Assembly: GCA_963753685.1 (NCBI GenBank)
Contig: CAVWDE010000011.1
Span: 186,001 to 250,000, forward strand
Length of the DNA: 64,000 nucleotides
Direction of reading: 5' to 3'
From: DATAOG01 sp963753685
GTDB taxonomy: Bacteria; Pseudomonadota; Alphaproteobacteria; Geminicoccales; Geminicoccaceae
Both the position numbers and the translations under genes were made by a program. The notes beneath the pieces were generated by a model. The model worked only from the letters and a program-made list of their open reading frames with translations. It did not search any database and was not told where the DNA came from. Shown here one piece after another: positions 24,328-33,046 of the stretch. Position 1 is the first letter of the stretch. Every line of letters starts with the position of its first letter.

Positions 24328-24747
24328 ATGCGCCAGCGGCTCGAGCAACTGCTCGTCGCGACCGACGGCCAGCGACTCTACGAGATCACCGACCGGGTGC
24401 GCTCGTGGGTGGCGCTGCAGGGTATCGCGCACGGGCTCTTGACCGTCTACCTCCATCATACCTCGGCCTCGCTCCTGATCCAGGAGAACGCCGACCCGCG
24501 CGTCCTCGACGACATGAACGCGTTCTTCCGCAAATTGGTGCCCGAGGACGTCCGTCACTACAGCCACACCCAGGAGGGCGCCGACGACATGCCGGCGCAC
24601 ATCCGGGCGGCGCTGACCGCAACCCATCTGTCGATCCCGGTGGTCGCCGGCCAGCCCGACCTCGGCCGCTGGCAGGGCATTTACCTGTTCGAGCACCGCA
24701 CCCGCGGCCGCGAGCGCAGGATCACCCTGCATCTGCTCGGGGAGTGA
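24328..24747 (+). CDS. yjbQ: YjbQ/UPF0047 family protein
   Basis: A 139-aa protein of the YjbQ family (some members have weak thiamine-phosphate synthase activity). It carries the family's VYLHHTSASLLIQENADPRV and, later, EDVRHYSHTQEGADDMPAHI with conserved histidines, ending GRWQGIYLFEHRTRGRERRI. The ATG at 24328 has GGCAGGAGACC before it, a good ribosome site. Upstream in-frame codons are unlike the family. Complete. Confidence 0.9.
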   Translation: MRQRLEQLLVATDGQRLYEITDRVRSWVALQGIAHGLLTVYLHHTSASLLIQENADPRVLDDMNAFFRKLVPEDVRHYSHTQEGADDMPAHIRAALTATHLSIPVVAGQPDLGRWQGIYLFEHRTRGRERRITLHLLGE

Positions 24748-24778
24748 AGCCTCCGATCGGAGGGTGACATGCTGGGAC

Positions 24779-25969
24779 TCAAGCGGCCGCGGGCGCGAAG
24801 ACCTCCTGGGGCTCGCTGAAGCCGCGCAATTCGAACCGGCCGAGCGAGGTAAGGGGTCCCGGGCAGGCGGCCGCGAAGGCCGCCGACAGCACCAGGTCCC
24901 GGCCGAGGTCGCGGGCCAGGGTCTCGAGGCGGGCGGTCAGGTTGACTGCCGGTCCGATCGTGGTGAAGTCGAGGCGCGAAGCACTGCCGACGTTGCCGTA
25001 CAGCACCTCGCCCAGATGCAGCGCCATGCCGTTCTTGAGCTCCGGCTCGCCCGCCGCCCGGCGCACCGCATTGCCCTCCGCGAGTGCCCCCCGCGCGGCT
25101 TCGGCTGCGGCGAGTGCCGCGGCGCAGGCGGCCGCGGGGTCGGCCGCGACCGGAAAGATCGCCAGCAGCCCGTCGCCCATGAACTTCAGGACCTCGCCGC
25201 CATGGGCCTCGATCGCCGTCACCAGGCCATCGAAATAGTCGTTGAGCAGGCCGATCACCTGCTCGCCGGGCAACCGGTTGCTGAGGGTCGTGAACCCGCG
25301 CAGGTCCGAGACCAGCAGCACCGCGCGGATGCGCTCGAGGTCGCCGCGCCGGATCTGGCCTTGCAGGATCCGCCGGCCGGCGCCGCGCGCGGCATAGGTG
25401 CTGAGCAGGGTCGCCATCACCCCCCGCAGCCCATAGATCTCGGTGAGGCGCGCGAGCGGTGCCCGGATCGCCGCCAGCGCCGCGAGATCGGCGTCCACGA
25501 ACCCGCCGGCACGCGCGGTGGTCCAGGCGACCGCGTGCACCTGGCCGTCGCTGAAGTCGAGCGGGTCGATCAGATAGTCGGTGACGCCGCCCGCCGCCAG
25601 CTCGGCCAGAATGACGAAATCCCGGGGACAATCGGGATCGGCGAGCCGGCGCCGGATCGCCCGGCCGGTCCGGATGACCGCGGGCAGCGGGCTCTTGCGG
25701 AAGGTATCGGTGGTCAGGAAATCGTAGGGCGCCTCGGTGACCTCGACGCCGGTCTCGGGCTTCCAGAGGAAGCGCCGGCCCATGACGTTCGGGTGCAAGG
25801 TGCGCACGAACACCGCCACCCGGTGCAGCGGCAGGCCGGCGGCGATCAGACGCTGGCAGAGCTCGGCCAGGAGATCCTGCGGCTGGCGTGCGCTGCGCGC
25901 GCCATCGACCAGCCAGTCGACCACCGACCGGATGGCGCACGGCAGATCCCGGCTCGCAGCGTCGGCCAT
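24779..25969 (-). CDS. Class III adenylate/guanylate cyclase with N-terminal sensory region
   Basis: A 396-aa protein. Residues 1-195 are a helical/alpha-beta region without a clear named domain, containing VAVFVRTLHPNVMGRRFLWK, a pattern seen in this group of bacterial cyclases. The C-terminal cyclase domain has both metal Asp residues (LLVSDLRGFTTLSNRL, KFMGDGLLAIFP), a substrate Lys before the second one, LDFTTIGPAVNLTARLE with the base-specifying Asp and the transition-state Asn and Arg. So it is expected to be active, most likely making cAMP. It converges on yjbQ with a 31-base gap. Confidence 0.9.
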   Translation of the reverse strand: MADAASRDLPCAIRSVVDWLVDGARSARQPQDLLAELCQRLIAAGLPLHRVAVFVRTLHPNVMGRRFLWKPETGVEVTEAPYDFLTTDTFRKSPLPAVIRTGRAIRRRLADPDCPRDFVILAELAAGGVTDYLIDPLDFSDGQVHAVAWTTARAGGFVDADLAALAAIRAPLARLTEIYGLRGVMATLLSTYAARGAGRRILQGQIRRGDLERIRAVLLVSDLRGFTTLSNRLPGEQVIGLLNDYFDGLVTAIEAHGGEVLKFMGDGLLAIFPVAADPAAACAAALAAAEAARGALAEGNAVRRAAGEPELKNGMALHLGEVLYGNVGSASRLDFTTIGPAVNLTARLETLARDLGRDLVLSAAFAAACPGPLTSLGRFELRGFSEPQEVFAPAAA

Positions 25970-26116
25970 GGCCGCGGCAGCCTCGCTTTGGATGCTCGAC
26001 GGCGCTCGCGCATCGGGCTACCCATAAGCTTAGCAGCACTGGCCGGACGCGCCATACCCAGGCCGGTTCGGGCCGGCGCGCCTGCGGGCGGGGCCGGCGC
26101 ATTGGGAGCCTTTGCC

Positions 26117-26527
26117 ATGATGCCATCGCGGCACGCGCGGATCGGCCTCGGCCTAATGGCCGGCCTGCTCGCGGGCTGCGCGACGATCGGCGCGCCGCCG
26201 GACGACGTCGAGGCCAAGATCCGGGCCTATTACGCCGCCCATGCCACCGAGGAGGACGGCGCCTGCCCGAGCCCGGAGATCGCCTCGATCACCAAGCGCA
26301 AGGTGCAGCAGAGCGCCGGCGCCCGCACGGTGCTGCGGGTGCGCTACAGCTACTTCGATCCGAGCCAGGGCACCACGCCCTCCTGGATGCCGAGCGTGCT
26401 GCTGGCACCACGCAAGTGCACCGGCTTTGCCGAGCGCGACTTCACCCTCGAGCAGGCGAAGCTCGGCTACCGGGTGATCGCCATGAGCGGCCCGGAGCAC
26501 GACCAGGAGGCCGCGCACGAGCCATGA
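26117..26527 (+). CDS. Small lipoprotein, unknown function
   Basis: A 136-aa protein with a lipoprotein signal: basic start, hydrophobic LGLMAGLLAG and Cys at residue 21. The mature part has CPSPEIASITKRKV and TVLRVRYSYFDPSQG and one further Cys near residue 98 (APRKCTGFAERDF). Membrane attachment on the periplasmic face is expected. A second ATG follows the first directly. Family unrecognised. Confidence 0.8.
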   Translation: MMPSRHARIGLGLMAGLLAGCATIGAPPDDVEAKIRAYYAAHATEEDGACPSPEIASITKRKVQQSAGARTVLRVRYSYFDPSQGTTPSWMPSVLLAPRKCTGFAERDFTLEQAKLGYRVIAMSGPEHDQEAAHEP

Positions 26528-26613
26528 GCCGGGGCGATCGTCGTCGCCCTGCGGGGATTTGACAAACCCCGGCGCAGGCGCCACCTAGCGGGACCGGTGC
26601 CAGTCATGCAGCC

Positions 26614-27546
26614 ATGCCGATGACCGAAGACCTCTACGCCCTGCTCGGCGTCGGCCGCGACGCCAGCCAGGACCAGATCAAGAAGCGCTACCGCAAGCTC
26701 GCCAAGGAGCTGCACCCGGATCTCAACCCGGACAAGGAGGTCGCCGAGCGCTTCAAGACCATCACCGCCGCCTACGACCTCCTCTCCGACCCCGAGAAGC
26801 GGGGCCGGTACGATCGCGGCGAGATCGACGCCAGCGGCCAGGAGCGGCCGCAGCAGCGCTTCTATCGCGAGTATGCCGAGGACCCGCAGGCGACCCGCTT
26901 CTATACCCGCGAGGGCTTCGGCGACGCCGAGGGCCTGCACGATTTGTTCGAGAACCTGTTCGGCGCGCAGGGCCGGCAGGGTGGCGAGTTCCGCATGCGC
27001 GCGCGCGGCGCCGACGTCTCGTACAATCTGCCGGTCGACTTCATCGACGCCGCCAAAGGCGCCAAGAAGCGGGTCACGGTCGGCAGCGGCCAGACCATCG
27101 ACCTGACCATCCCGGCGGGCGTCCACGACCGCCAGACGCTGCGCCTCAAGGGCCAGGGCATGCCCGGCTTCGAGGGCGGCCCGCCGGGCGATGCCTACGT
27201 CGAGGTCCACATCCAGCCGCACGCCCTGTTCGAGCGCAAGGACAACAACGTCCATCTCGAGCTGCCGGTGAGCCTCGCCGAGGCGGTGCTCGGCGGCAAG
27301 GTGCAGGTGCCGACGATCGACGGGCCGGTGACCATGACCATCCCCAAGGGCTCGAACAGCGGCACGACGCTCCGGCTGCGCGCCAAGGGCATCGTCGATC
27401 CCAAGTCCGGCCAGCGCGGCGATCAGTACGTCAGGCTGAAAGTGGTCCTGCCCAAGACCGCCGACCCGGAGCTCGAGGACTTCGTGCGCCGCTGGTCGGA
27501 GAAGCATGCCTATGATCCGCGGGCCGGGCTGGGAGGCGGCGGATGA
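26614..27546 (+). CDS. cbpA: CbpA-type DnaJ co-chaperone
   Basis: A 310-aa J-protein without the zinc-finger region. J domain at residues 4-70 with HPD in KELHPDLNPD; a Gly/Phe-type linker; two DnaJ C-terminal beta domains from about 128 (ADVSYNLPVDFIDAAKGAKK, GQGMPGFEGGPPGDAYVEVH). It stimulates DnaK. The cbpM gene overlaps its end by 4 bases (ATGA), the classical pair. A TTGACA lies upstream at 26559, but with a poor -10. Confidence 0.93.
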   Translation: MPMTEDLYALLGVGRDASQDQIKKRYRKLAKELHPDLNPDKEVAERFKTITAAYDLLSDPEKRGRYDRGEIDASGQERPQQRFYREYAEDPQATRFYTREGFGDAEGLHDLFENLFGAQGRQGGEFRMRARGADVSYNLPVDFIDAAKGAKKRVTVGSGQTIDLTIPAGVHDRQTLRLKGQGMPGFEGGPPGDAYVEVHIQPHALFERKDNNVHLELPVSLAEAVLGGKVQVPTIDGPVTMTIPKGSNSGTTLRLRAKGIVDPKSGQRGDQYVRLKVVLPKTADPELEDFVRRWSEKHAYDPRAGLGGGG

Positions 27547-27884
27547 AGACCATCGCCGAGGTGGTGCTCGCGCTCGAGCGGATCGACCGGGTCGAGCTCA
27601 GTGTCTGGGTCGAACGCGGCTGGGTCGCGCCCGCCAGCCGGCGCGGGCCCGAGCCCTTGTTCTCGGACCTCGACGTCGCCAGGGTCGGCCTGATCTGCGA
27701 TCTGGTCCACGACCTCGCGGTCGAGGACGAGACGATCCCGCTGGTGCTCTCCCTGCTCGACCAGGTGTACGATTTGCGCCGCCAGCTGCACGCCCTGACC
27801 GCGGCCATCCGGCAGCAGCCGGACGACGTCCGCCAGCGGATCCTCGCCCGCATCGCGGACCGGGCGCAGGGCGGCCCCAGCTAG
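27543..27884 (+). CDS. cbpM: Chaperone modulatory protein CbpM
   Basis: A 113-aa MerR-like helical protein. EVVLALERIDRVELSVWVER is the first helix-turn-helix part; the later segment DLVHDLAVEDETIPLVLSLL is typical of CbpM, which binds the J domain of CbpA and inhibits it. Overlap with cbpA by ATGA supports coupled expression. Its stop overlaps the convergent cobM stop region by 4 bases. Confidence 0.85.
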   Translation: MKTIAEVVLALERIDRVELSVWVERGWVAPASRRGPEPLFSDLDVARVGLICDLVHDLAVEDETIPLVLSLLDQVYDLRRQLHALTAAIRQQPDDVRQRILARIADRAQGGPS

Positions 27885-28660
27885 CTGCCGGCCGGCCGCG
27901 GGCGCAGCACGTGGTGGTGATCCGGGGCGTAGAGGCGGCTGTCCTCGAAGCCTTCCGGGTCCAGGGCGCGGCCGACCAGGATCAGGGCGGTCCGCGTGAT
28001 GTCCCGCCCCTTGATGTGGTCGCGGATGGTCGCGAGCGTGCCGCGGATGATCTGCTGGTCCGGCCAGGACGCGCGATAGACCACCACTGCCGGGCAGTCG
28101 GCGCCGAGCACCGGCAGGAGCTCGCGGACGACCGGGACGAGGTTGTTGATCGAGAGATGGATCGCGAGCGTCGCCCCCGTGGCGGCGAAGGCCGCGAGCC
28201 GTTCGCCTTCCGGCATCGGCGAGGCGCGGACCGCGGTCCGGGTCAGGACCACCGACTGGGCGACCCCGGGCAGGGTCAGCTCCAGGCCGAGCGCCGCGGC
28301 GGCGGCGGCGAACGCCGGCACCCCCGGGGTCACGTCGTAGTCGATGCCGAGCGGCCGCAGGCGGCGCGCCTGCTCGGCGATCGCGCCATAGAACGACGGA
28401 TCGCCCGAATGTACCCGCGCGACCTCCAGGCCATCCCGATGCGCGCGCAGGATCTCGGCCATGATCGCCTCGAGATCGAGCGGTGCGGTGTCGATCACCC
28501 GCGGCGGCAGCGGCGCCTCGTCGCCGGCCTGGGCCACGACCTCGGCCGGCACCAGCGAGCCCGCGTAGAGCACGACCGGGCAGCGCCGGATCAGGCGCAG
28601 GCCGCGCACCGTGATCAGATCCGGCGCGCCCGGCCCGGCGCCGATGAAATGCACGGTCAT
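27881..28660 (-). CDS. cobM: Precorrin-4 C(11)-methyltransferase
   Basis: A 259-aa SAM-dependent tetrapyrrole methylase. The N-terminal GAGPGAPDLITVRG is the family P-like loop; RVHSGDPSFYGAI, DYDVTPGVPAFAAAAA and the late TALILVGRAL are conserved. It methylates C11 in corrin ring formation. Last gene of the leftward operon from cbiX; its ATG overlaps the cobJ stop by 4 bases. Confidence 0.95.
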   Translation of the reverse strand: MTVHFIGAGPGAPDLITVRGLRLIRRCPVVLYAGSLVPAEVVAQAGDEAPLPPRVIDTAPLDLEAIMAEILRAHRDGLEVARVHSGDPSFYGAIAEQARRLRPLGIDYDVTPGVPAFAAAAAALGLELTLPGVAQSVVLTRTAVRASPMPEGERLAAFAATGATLAIHLSINNLVPVVRELLPVLGADCPAVVVYRASWPDQQIIRGTLATIRDHIKGRDITRTALILVGRALDPEGFEDSRLYAPDHHHVLRPRPAGS

Positions 28661-30486
28661 GACGACCCCCCGGCCGACGCGTTGGCGGCCGGGCCATAGC
28701 CGCGCGGCGTGTAGACCATGCGCGGGCCATGGCGCCGCTCGAGCCAGCGCGTGCCCTGCGCGCCGACGATGATCAGGCTCAGCATGTCGACGCTGCCCGG
28801 ATCGAACCTTGCGAGCTCGGCAAGCTCCAGCGCTTCGCCCGCCCGCCCGAGGTTGCGGGCATGGATCAGGGGTGTGTCCGGCCCGCGCGCCCGGCCCAGG
28901 ATCTCGAGCGCCCGCCGGATGCCGTCGCGCCGGCGGCGCGAGGCGGGATTGTAGAGCACGGTCACGAAGTCGCCCGCGGCCGCCGCCTCGAGCCGGCGCT
29001 CGATCGTTGCCCAGGGCGTCATCAGGTCGGAGAGCGAGATCGCGCAGAAGTCGTGGCCGAGCGGCGCGCCGGCGCGCGCGGCCGCCGCCTGCAGCGCCGA
29101 GATGCCCGGGCTGATCGTCAGCGCAACCCGCTGCCAGGCGGGGTCATCGCTCTGTTCGAGCAGCTCGCAGACCAGCGTCGCCATGCCATAGATGCCGGCA
29201 TCGCCCGAGCTGATCAGGGCAACCCGCCGACCCGCGCCGGCGAGATCGAGCGCCGCCCGGGCGCGCGCGGTCTCCTCGCCGAGCCCGAAGCCGTGACGCG
29301 CCGGCTCGCCGCCCGCTCGGGGCCCGAGCAGCTCGAGATAGCCGCGATAGCCGACCCAGTCCTCGGCATCGGCGAGCAGCGCTTCGGCCTCGGGCGTGCG
29401 CCAGGCCGCGGGCCCCGGGCCGAGGCCGACCAGTGCCAGCTGACCTCGCGGCCGGCCGATCCGGGCCGGATCGAGCGGTGCCGGCGCCCGGCCGATCGCA
29501 AGCGTCGCGCGCGCCGAATTGGTTTTCTCCACGAGCAGCTCGCCGGCCGGCCCGACCGCAGCGAGCGCCGCCCCTTCGGCGACGCCGTGACAGCCGGTCG
29601 TCTGGAACACCAGCGCCGACGGGTTGGCAAGGCGTGCGGCCTCGGCCTCGAGGATCGCGGCCGGCAGGAAACGCGCCGGCACGCCAAGCCGCTCCGCCAG
29701 CGCATGGATCGCGGGCTCATCCGTCTTCAGCTCGATCGAGACCACGCAGGCGATCGCCTGGCGGGCAAGCGAACGCCCGGCGAGCGTGGTTTCGACCAGA
29801 TCGATCAACTCGTCGGCGCCGACCCCGCGCTCGCAGCCGACCCCGAGCGCCAGGACCTGCGGATGCAGCACCAGGCAATGGGCCGATCCCGCCTCGTCCC
29901 GATCGGTCACCAGCAGCGTGCACGCGCCGCGCTCGCCGAACCGGGCGCCGCCCGCGGTCAGCCAGTCGGCGCCACCCGCCTCCAGGCGAAGCGCCACGTC
30001 TTCGCCGGCCAGCAGCGCGCTGGTCACCGCCTTGGCGGCGGCCGGGTTGCGCACCGTCCAGCCCGCCGGCGGCCGGTCGAGCGCGAGACCGAAGCGGAGG
30101 TCGCCGGCGGTGGTGATCGCGGCCTGGCCGCCTTGGGCCCGGGCGATCGCGCGGGCGAGCTCATTGGCGCCCTGATGGCCCCCGAGCAGCGGCACGGCGA
30201 AGCTGCCGTCGTCGGCGAGCGCCACCACCGGCGGCCCGGTCCGCTTGTCGCCGAGCCAGGGCGCCAAAATCCGGATCAGGATGCCCGCGGCACACAGCCC
30301 GACGATCGGGCGGGAGCTCGCGTAGAGGTCGCGGAGCAGAGTCGCGAGGTCGTCATAGGGCAGGGCGTCGTCCACCCGGTCGGCGCGCGGTGCGTGCAGC
30401 GTGCAACCGGGTAGCGCTGCCTGGCACCGGCGCGCCGCCTCGAGGCCGCTTCGACCAAGCAGGACGATCGCCGGACTAGCGGTCAC
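28657..30486 (-). CDS. cobJ: CbiG-CobJ fusion (cobalamin biosynthesis / precorrin-3B C17-methyltransferase)
   Basis: A 609-aa two-part protein. Residues 1 to about 345 are CbiG/CobE-like: GLCAAGILIRILAPWL, PVVALADDGSFAVPLLGGHQ, and then the CobE-type segment ALGVGCERGVGADELIDLVE with FQTTGCHGVAEGAAL. Residues from about 350 are CobJ: LALVGLGPGPAAWRTPEAEA, VALISSGDAGIYGMATLVCE, LTISPGISALQAAAARAGAP, FVTVLYNPASRRR. CobJ contracts the ring while methylating C17. The fusion joins the two consecutive-pathway activities. Overlaps cobI by 11 bases and cobM by 4. Confidence 0.92.
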   Translation of the reverse strand: MTASPAIVLLGRSGLEAARRCQAALPGCTLHAPRADRVDDALPYDDLATLLRDLYASSRPIVGLCAAGILIRILAPWLGDKRTGPPVVALADDGSFAVPLLGGHQGANELARAIARAQGGQAAITTAGDLRFGLALDRPPAGWTVRNPAAAKAVTSALLAGEDVALRLEAGGADWLTAGGARFGERGACTLLVTDRDEAGSAHCLVLHPQVLALGVGCERGVGADELIDLVETTLAGRSLARQAIACVVSIELKTDEPAIHALAERLGVPARFLPAAILEAEAARLANPSALVFQTTGCHGVAEGAALAAVGPAGELLVEKTNSARATLAIGRAPAPLDPARIGRPRGQLALVGLGPGPAAWRTPEAEALLADAEDWVGYRGYLELLGPRAGGEPARHGFGLGEETARARAALDLAGAGRRVALISSGDAGIYGMATLVCELLEQSDDPAWQRVALTISPGISALQAAAARAGAPLGHDFCAISLSDLMTPWATIERRLEAAAAGDFVTVLYNPASRRRRDGIRRALEILGRARGPDTPLIHARNLGRAGEALELAELARFDPGSVDMLSLIIVGAQGTRWLERRHGPRMVYTPRGYGPAANASAGGSS

Positions 30487-31180
30487 GCGGCGGTGTCCCC
30501 GGCAGCAGGATGAGCGCGAAATAGGGCGCCTCGTCGTCGGTGAAGTCGGTCAGGCGCATGACCCGTTGCCGCTCGGTGCTCGCCCGCTCCACATAGATCG
30601 CGCGCTCGAGCAGGCCAAGCTCCTCGAGGATCCGGCGCACCTTGGCGACATGACGGCCGAGCTTCAGGATCACCGCGGCTTCGCTGCCGGCGAGCCGGGC
30701 ATGGAGCTGTTCGGGCGGCGCGGTTGCCGGCACGACGATCAGGCTCTCGGAGCGGGCGACCAGGGGTTGTCGGGCAGCCGCGGCCGCGGCCGCAAAGGAG
30801 GTGACGCCGGGCACGATCTCGGCCGCATAGGGCGTGAGGCGCACGAGCAGCTGACTGAACGAGCCGTAGAACAGAGGATCGCCCTCGCACAAAAGGGCCA
30901 CGTCGCGACCCTGTTCCAGCTCGGCGCCGATCCGCGATGCCCCTTCGTCGTAGGCCGCCTGCGCCAGCTCCGGCAGGGGCTGCATCGGCAACGCCAAATT
31001 GATTTCCCGCTGGCCGCTGGGCAAATGGATCGCTGCGATCTGGCGCGCGAGGCTCGGCCGGCCACTGGCCGAGACATAGGCGACCACCGGGGCGGTGCGC
31101 AAGTAACGGACCGCCTTCAGAGTCAGCAGCTCCGGATCCCCGGGGCCGACGCCGATCCCGAGGAGCCGGCCGGTGATCAT
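30476..31180 (-). CDS. cobI: Precorrin-2 C(20)-methyltransferase
   Basis: A 234-aa tetrapyrrole methylase: LLGIGVGPGDPELLTLKAVR at residue 6, VALLCEGDPLFYGSFSQLL, EIVPGVTSFAAAAAAARQPL and the late CobI-type YVERASTERQRVMRL. It adds the C20 methyl group. The start ATG at 31180 overlaps the cobL stop by 4 bases, and its end overlaps cobJ by 11; upstream codons in frame belong to cobL shadow. Confidence 0.94.
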   Translation of the reverse strand: MITGRLLGIGVGPGDPELLTLKAVRYLRTAPVVAYVSASGRPSLARQIAAIHLPSGQREINLALPMQPLPELAQAAYDEGASRIGAELEQGRDVALLCEGDPLFYGSFSQLLVRLTPYAAEIVPGVTSFAAAAAAARQPLVARSESLIVVPATAPPEQLHARLAGSEAAVILKLGRHVAKVRRILEELGLLERAIYVERASTERQRVMRLTDFTDDEAPYFALILLPGTPPRDR

Positions 31181-32404
31181 GATTTGTGGGCGGCGAGCTG
31201 GGTCACTGGCAGCGCCGGCCGCCAGCCCTGATAGCCGCCGACCGGCTCGACCCGGGCGACCGCGATCCGAACCAGCTCGCCGCCGTGGCGCGCCTGCCAG
31301 TCGAGGAGCACGCGCTCGCCCTCGATGGTGACCACGTTCGCCACCAGCCGGCCGCCTGGCGGCAGCGCCTGCCAGCAGGCCTCGAGCAGGCCGGGTGCGG
31401 TGATGCCGCCGCCGACGAAGACCGCATCCGGGGCCGCGAGCTCGCCGAGGCAGGCGGGCGCCGCCGCATGCCGGACCTCGAGCTCGGGCGTGCCCAGCGC
31501 CTCGGCATTGGCCAGGATCAGGGCGCAGCGCCCGGCATCCCGCTCGATCGCGAGCGCGCGGCCGCGGCGGGCGCTCCGCAGCCACTCGATCGCGATCGCC
31601 CCGCTGCCGGCGCCGACGTCCCAGAGGCACTGGCCGGGAAGCGGCATCAGGCGGGCGAGCGTCGCGGCGCGCACCTCGCGCTTGGTCAGCATGCCATCGG
31701 AGCGGAAGGCGTCATCCGGCAGTCCGGGCACGCTCGCCTGGACACTCGCCCCTGGCCCGGTCGCGCATGCGATCGCGAGCGTGTTCAGGGCCTCGAAGGT
31801 CGCCGGCCGCCAGCCCGAGACGGTCGCCTCGGTGGTGCGCTCGCGGGGCCCGCCCAGATGCTCGAAGACCCAGATCCGGCTCGGGCCGAAGCCGCGGCCT
31901 GCGAGCAGCGCCGCGACCTGGTTCGGGGTCTCGCCGTCCTCGCTCAGCACCACCAGCCGCGCGCCCGGCGCGAGGTGGCGATGCAGGAGGCTGAGCGGTC
32001 TGGCATGCAGGCTGACCGCCTCGATCTCGACCCAGGGCCAGCCGAGCCGGGCGCACACCAGGCTGATCACCGAGGGCGCCGGCAGGATGCGCAGCTCGCC
32101 CCGCGGGAAACGGCGCAGGAGCAATTCGCCGATCCCGAAGCACATCGGATCGCCGCTTGCCAGGACCACGACCGGCCGGCCGCGCCAGGCCTCGAGGTCA
32201 TCGAGCGTCGCTTCGAGCGGGTGCCGCCAGGCCAGCTTCTGCCCAGGATGGCCCTGCACCATCTCGAGGTGGCGCGCGCCGCCGACCAGAATCTTCGCCC
32301 GCTTCGAGCGCCGCGCGCGCCGGCGCGCTCAGCGAGGCAAGGCCATCGTCGCCGATCCCGACCACGCTGAGCCAGGGGCCGCCGCTTTGGCCCGCCGCCG
32401 TCAT
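31177..32404 (-). pseudogene. cobL: Precorrin-6Y C5,15-methyltransferase (decarboxylating), one frameshift near the N-terminus
   Basis: CobL joins a CbiE-like methylase to a CbiT-like decarboxylating methylase. From the ATG at 32404 the frame reads LSVVGIGDDGLASLSAPARA; near 32299 an extra base (GCGGGCGAAG where GCGGCGAAG is expected) breaks it, and ILVGGARHLEMVQGHPGQK continues in the next frame through VVLASGDPMCFGIG, the CbiT part LTKREVRAATLARLMPLPGQ and WDVGAGSGAIAIEWLR. The rest is intact. The start overlaps the cobH stop by 4 bases. Either assembly error or inactivation. Confidence 0.88.
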
Positions 32405-33039
32405 GGCGCCTCCATGATCAGCGCGTTGACCGCGGCCGCCGCCAGGCTGCTGCCGCCGCGCCGGCCGCGCAGCGTGACGTGCGGCAGCTGCGGGCGATAC
32501 GCGATCAGCGCCTCCTTGGCCTCGGCCGCGCCGATGAAGCCGACCGGAAAGCCCAGCACCAGCGCCGGTGCCGGCGCGCCGTCCGCGAGCAGCTCGAGCA
32601 GGCGGAACAGCGCGGTCGGCGCGTTGCCGATCGCGACCACGGCACCCGCCAGCCGGTCCCGCCAGAGGTCGACCGCGGCCGCCGACCGGGTGGTTCCGAG
32701 CGCCGCCGCCAGGGCCGGCGTGCGGGCATCCTGGAGCGTGCAGACGACCGGGTTGGCGGCCGGCAGACGGGCGCGCTGGATGCCGGCCGCGACCATGGTC
32801 GAATCGACCAGGACCGGCGCCCCGGCGGCGAGCGCCGCCCGCCCCGTGCGGACCGCATCGAGCGTCCAGGCCAGATCGCCCAGGATGTCCGGCATGCCGC
32901 AGCTGTGGATCAGGCGCAGCGCCAGCGGCTGGACATCGGCCGGCAGGCGGTCGATCGGCGCCTCCAGGCGGATCTGCGCGAACGACGCCTGGTAGATTGC
33001 ATCCGGGTCCTGCAGGCGAGCGCCCCGACCCTCGGCCAT
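32401..33039 (-). CDS. cobH: Precorrin-8X methylmutase
   Basis: A 212-aa CobH/CbiC enzyme that moves a methyl group to give hydrogenobyrinate. Visible motifs: ALRLIHSCGMPDILGDL with the catalytic His, GAPVLVDSTMVAAGI, AIGNAPTALFRLLELL and GFPVGFIGAAEAKEAL. ATG at 33039 is chosen; longer in-frame extension is from the cbiX His-rich tail region. Seven bases follow the cbiX stop; overlaps cobL by 4. Confidence 0.95.
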   Translation of the reverse strand: MAEGRGARLQDPDAIYQASFAQIRLEAPIDRLPADVQPLALRLIHSCGMPDILGDLAWTLDAVRTGRAALAAGAPVLVDSTMVAAGIQRARLPAANPVVCTLQDARTPALAAALGTTRSAAAVDLWRDRLAGAVVAIGNAPTALFRLLELLADGAPAPALVLGFPVGFIGAAEAKEALIAYRPQLPHVTLRGRRGGSSLAAAAVNALIMEAP

Positions 33040-33046
33040 GGTGCAC

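Noticed and set aside
26559..26587. TTGACA-N17-CACCTA as a promoter for cbpA
   Set aside because: The -10 hexamer matches consensus at only one position; too weak to list.
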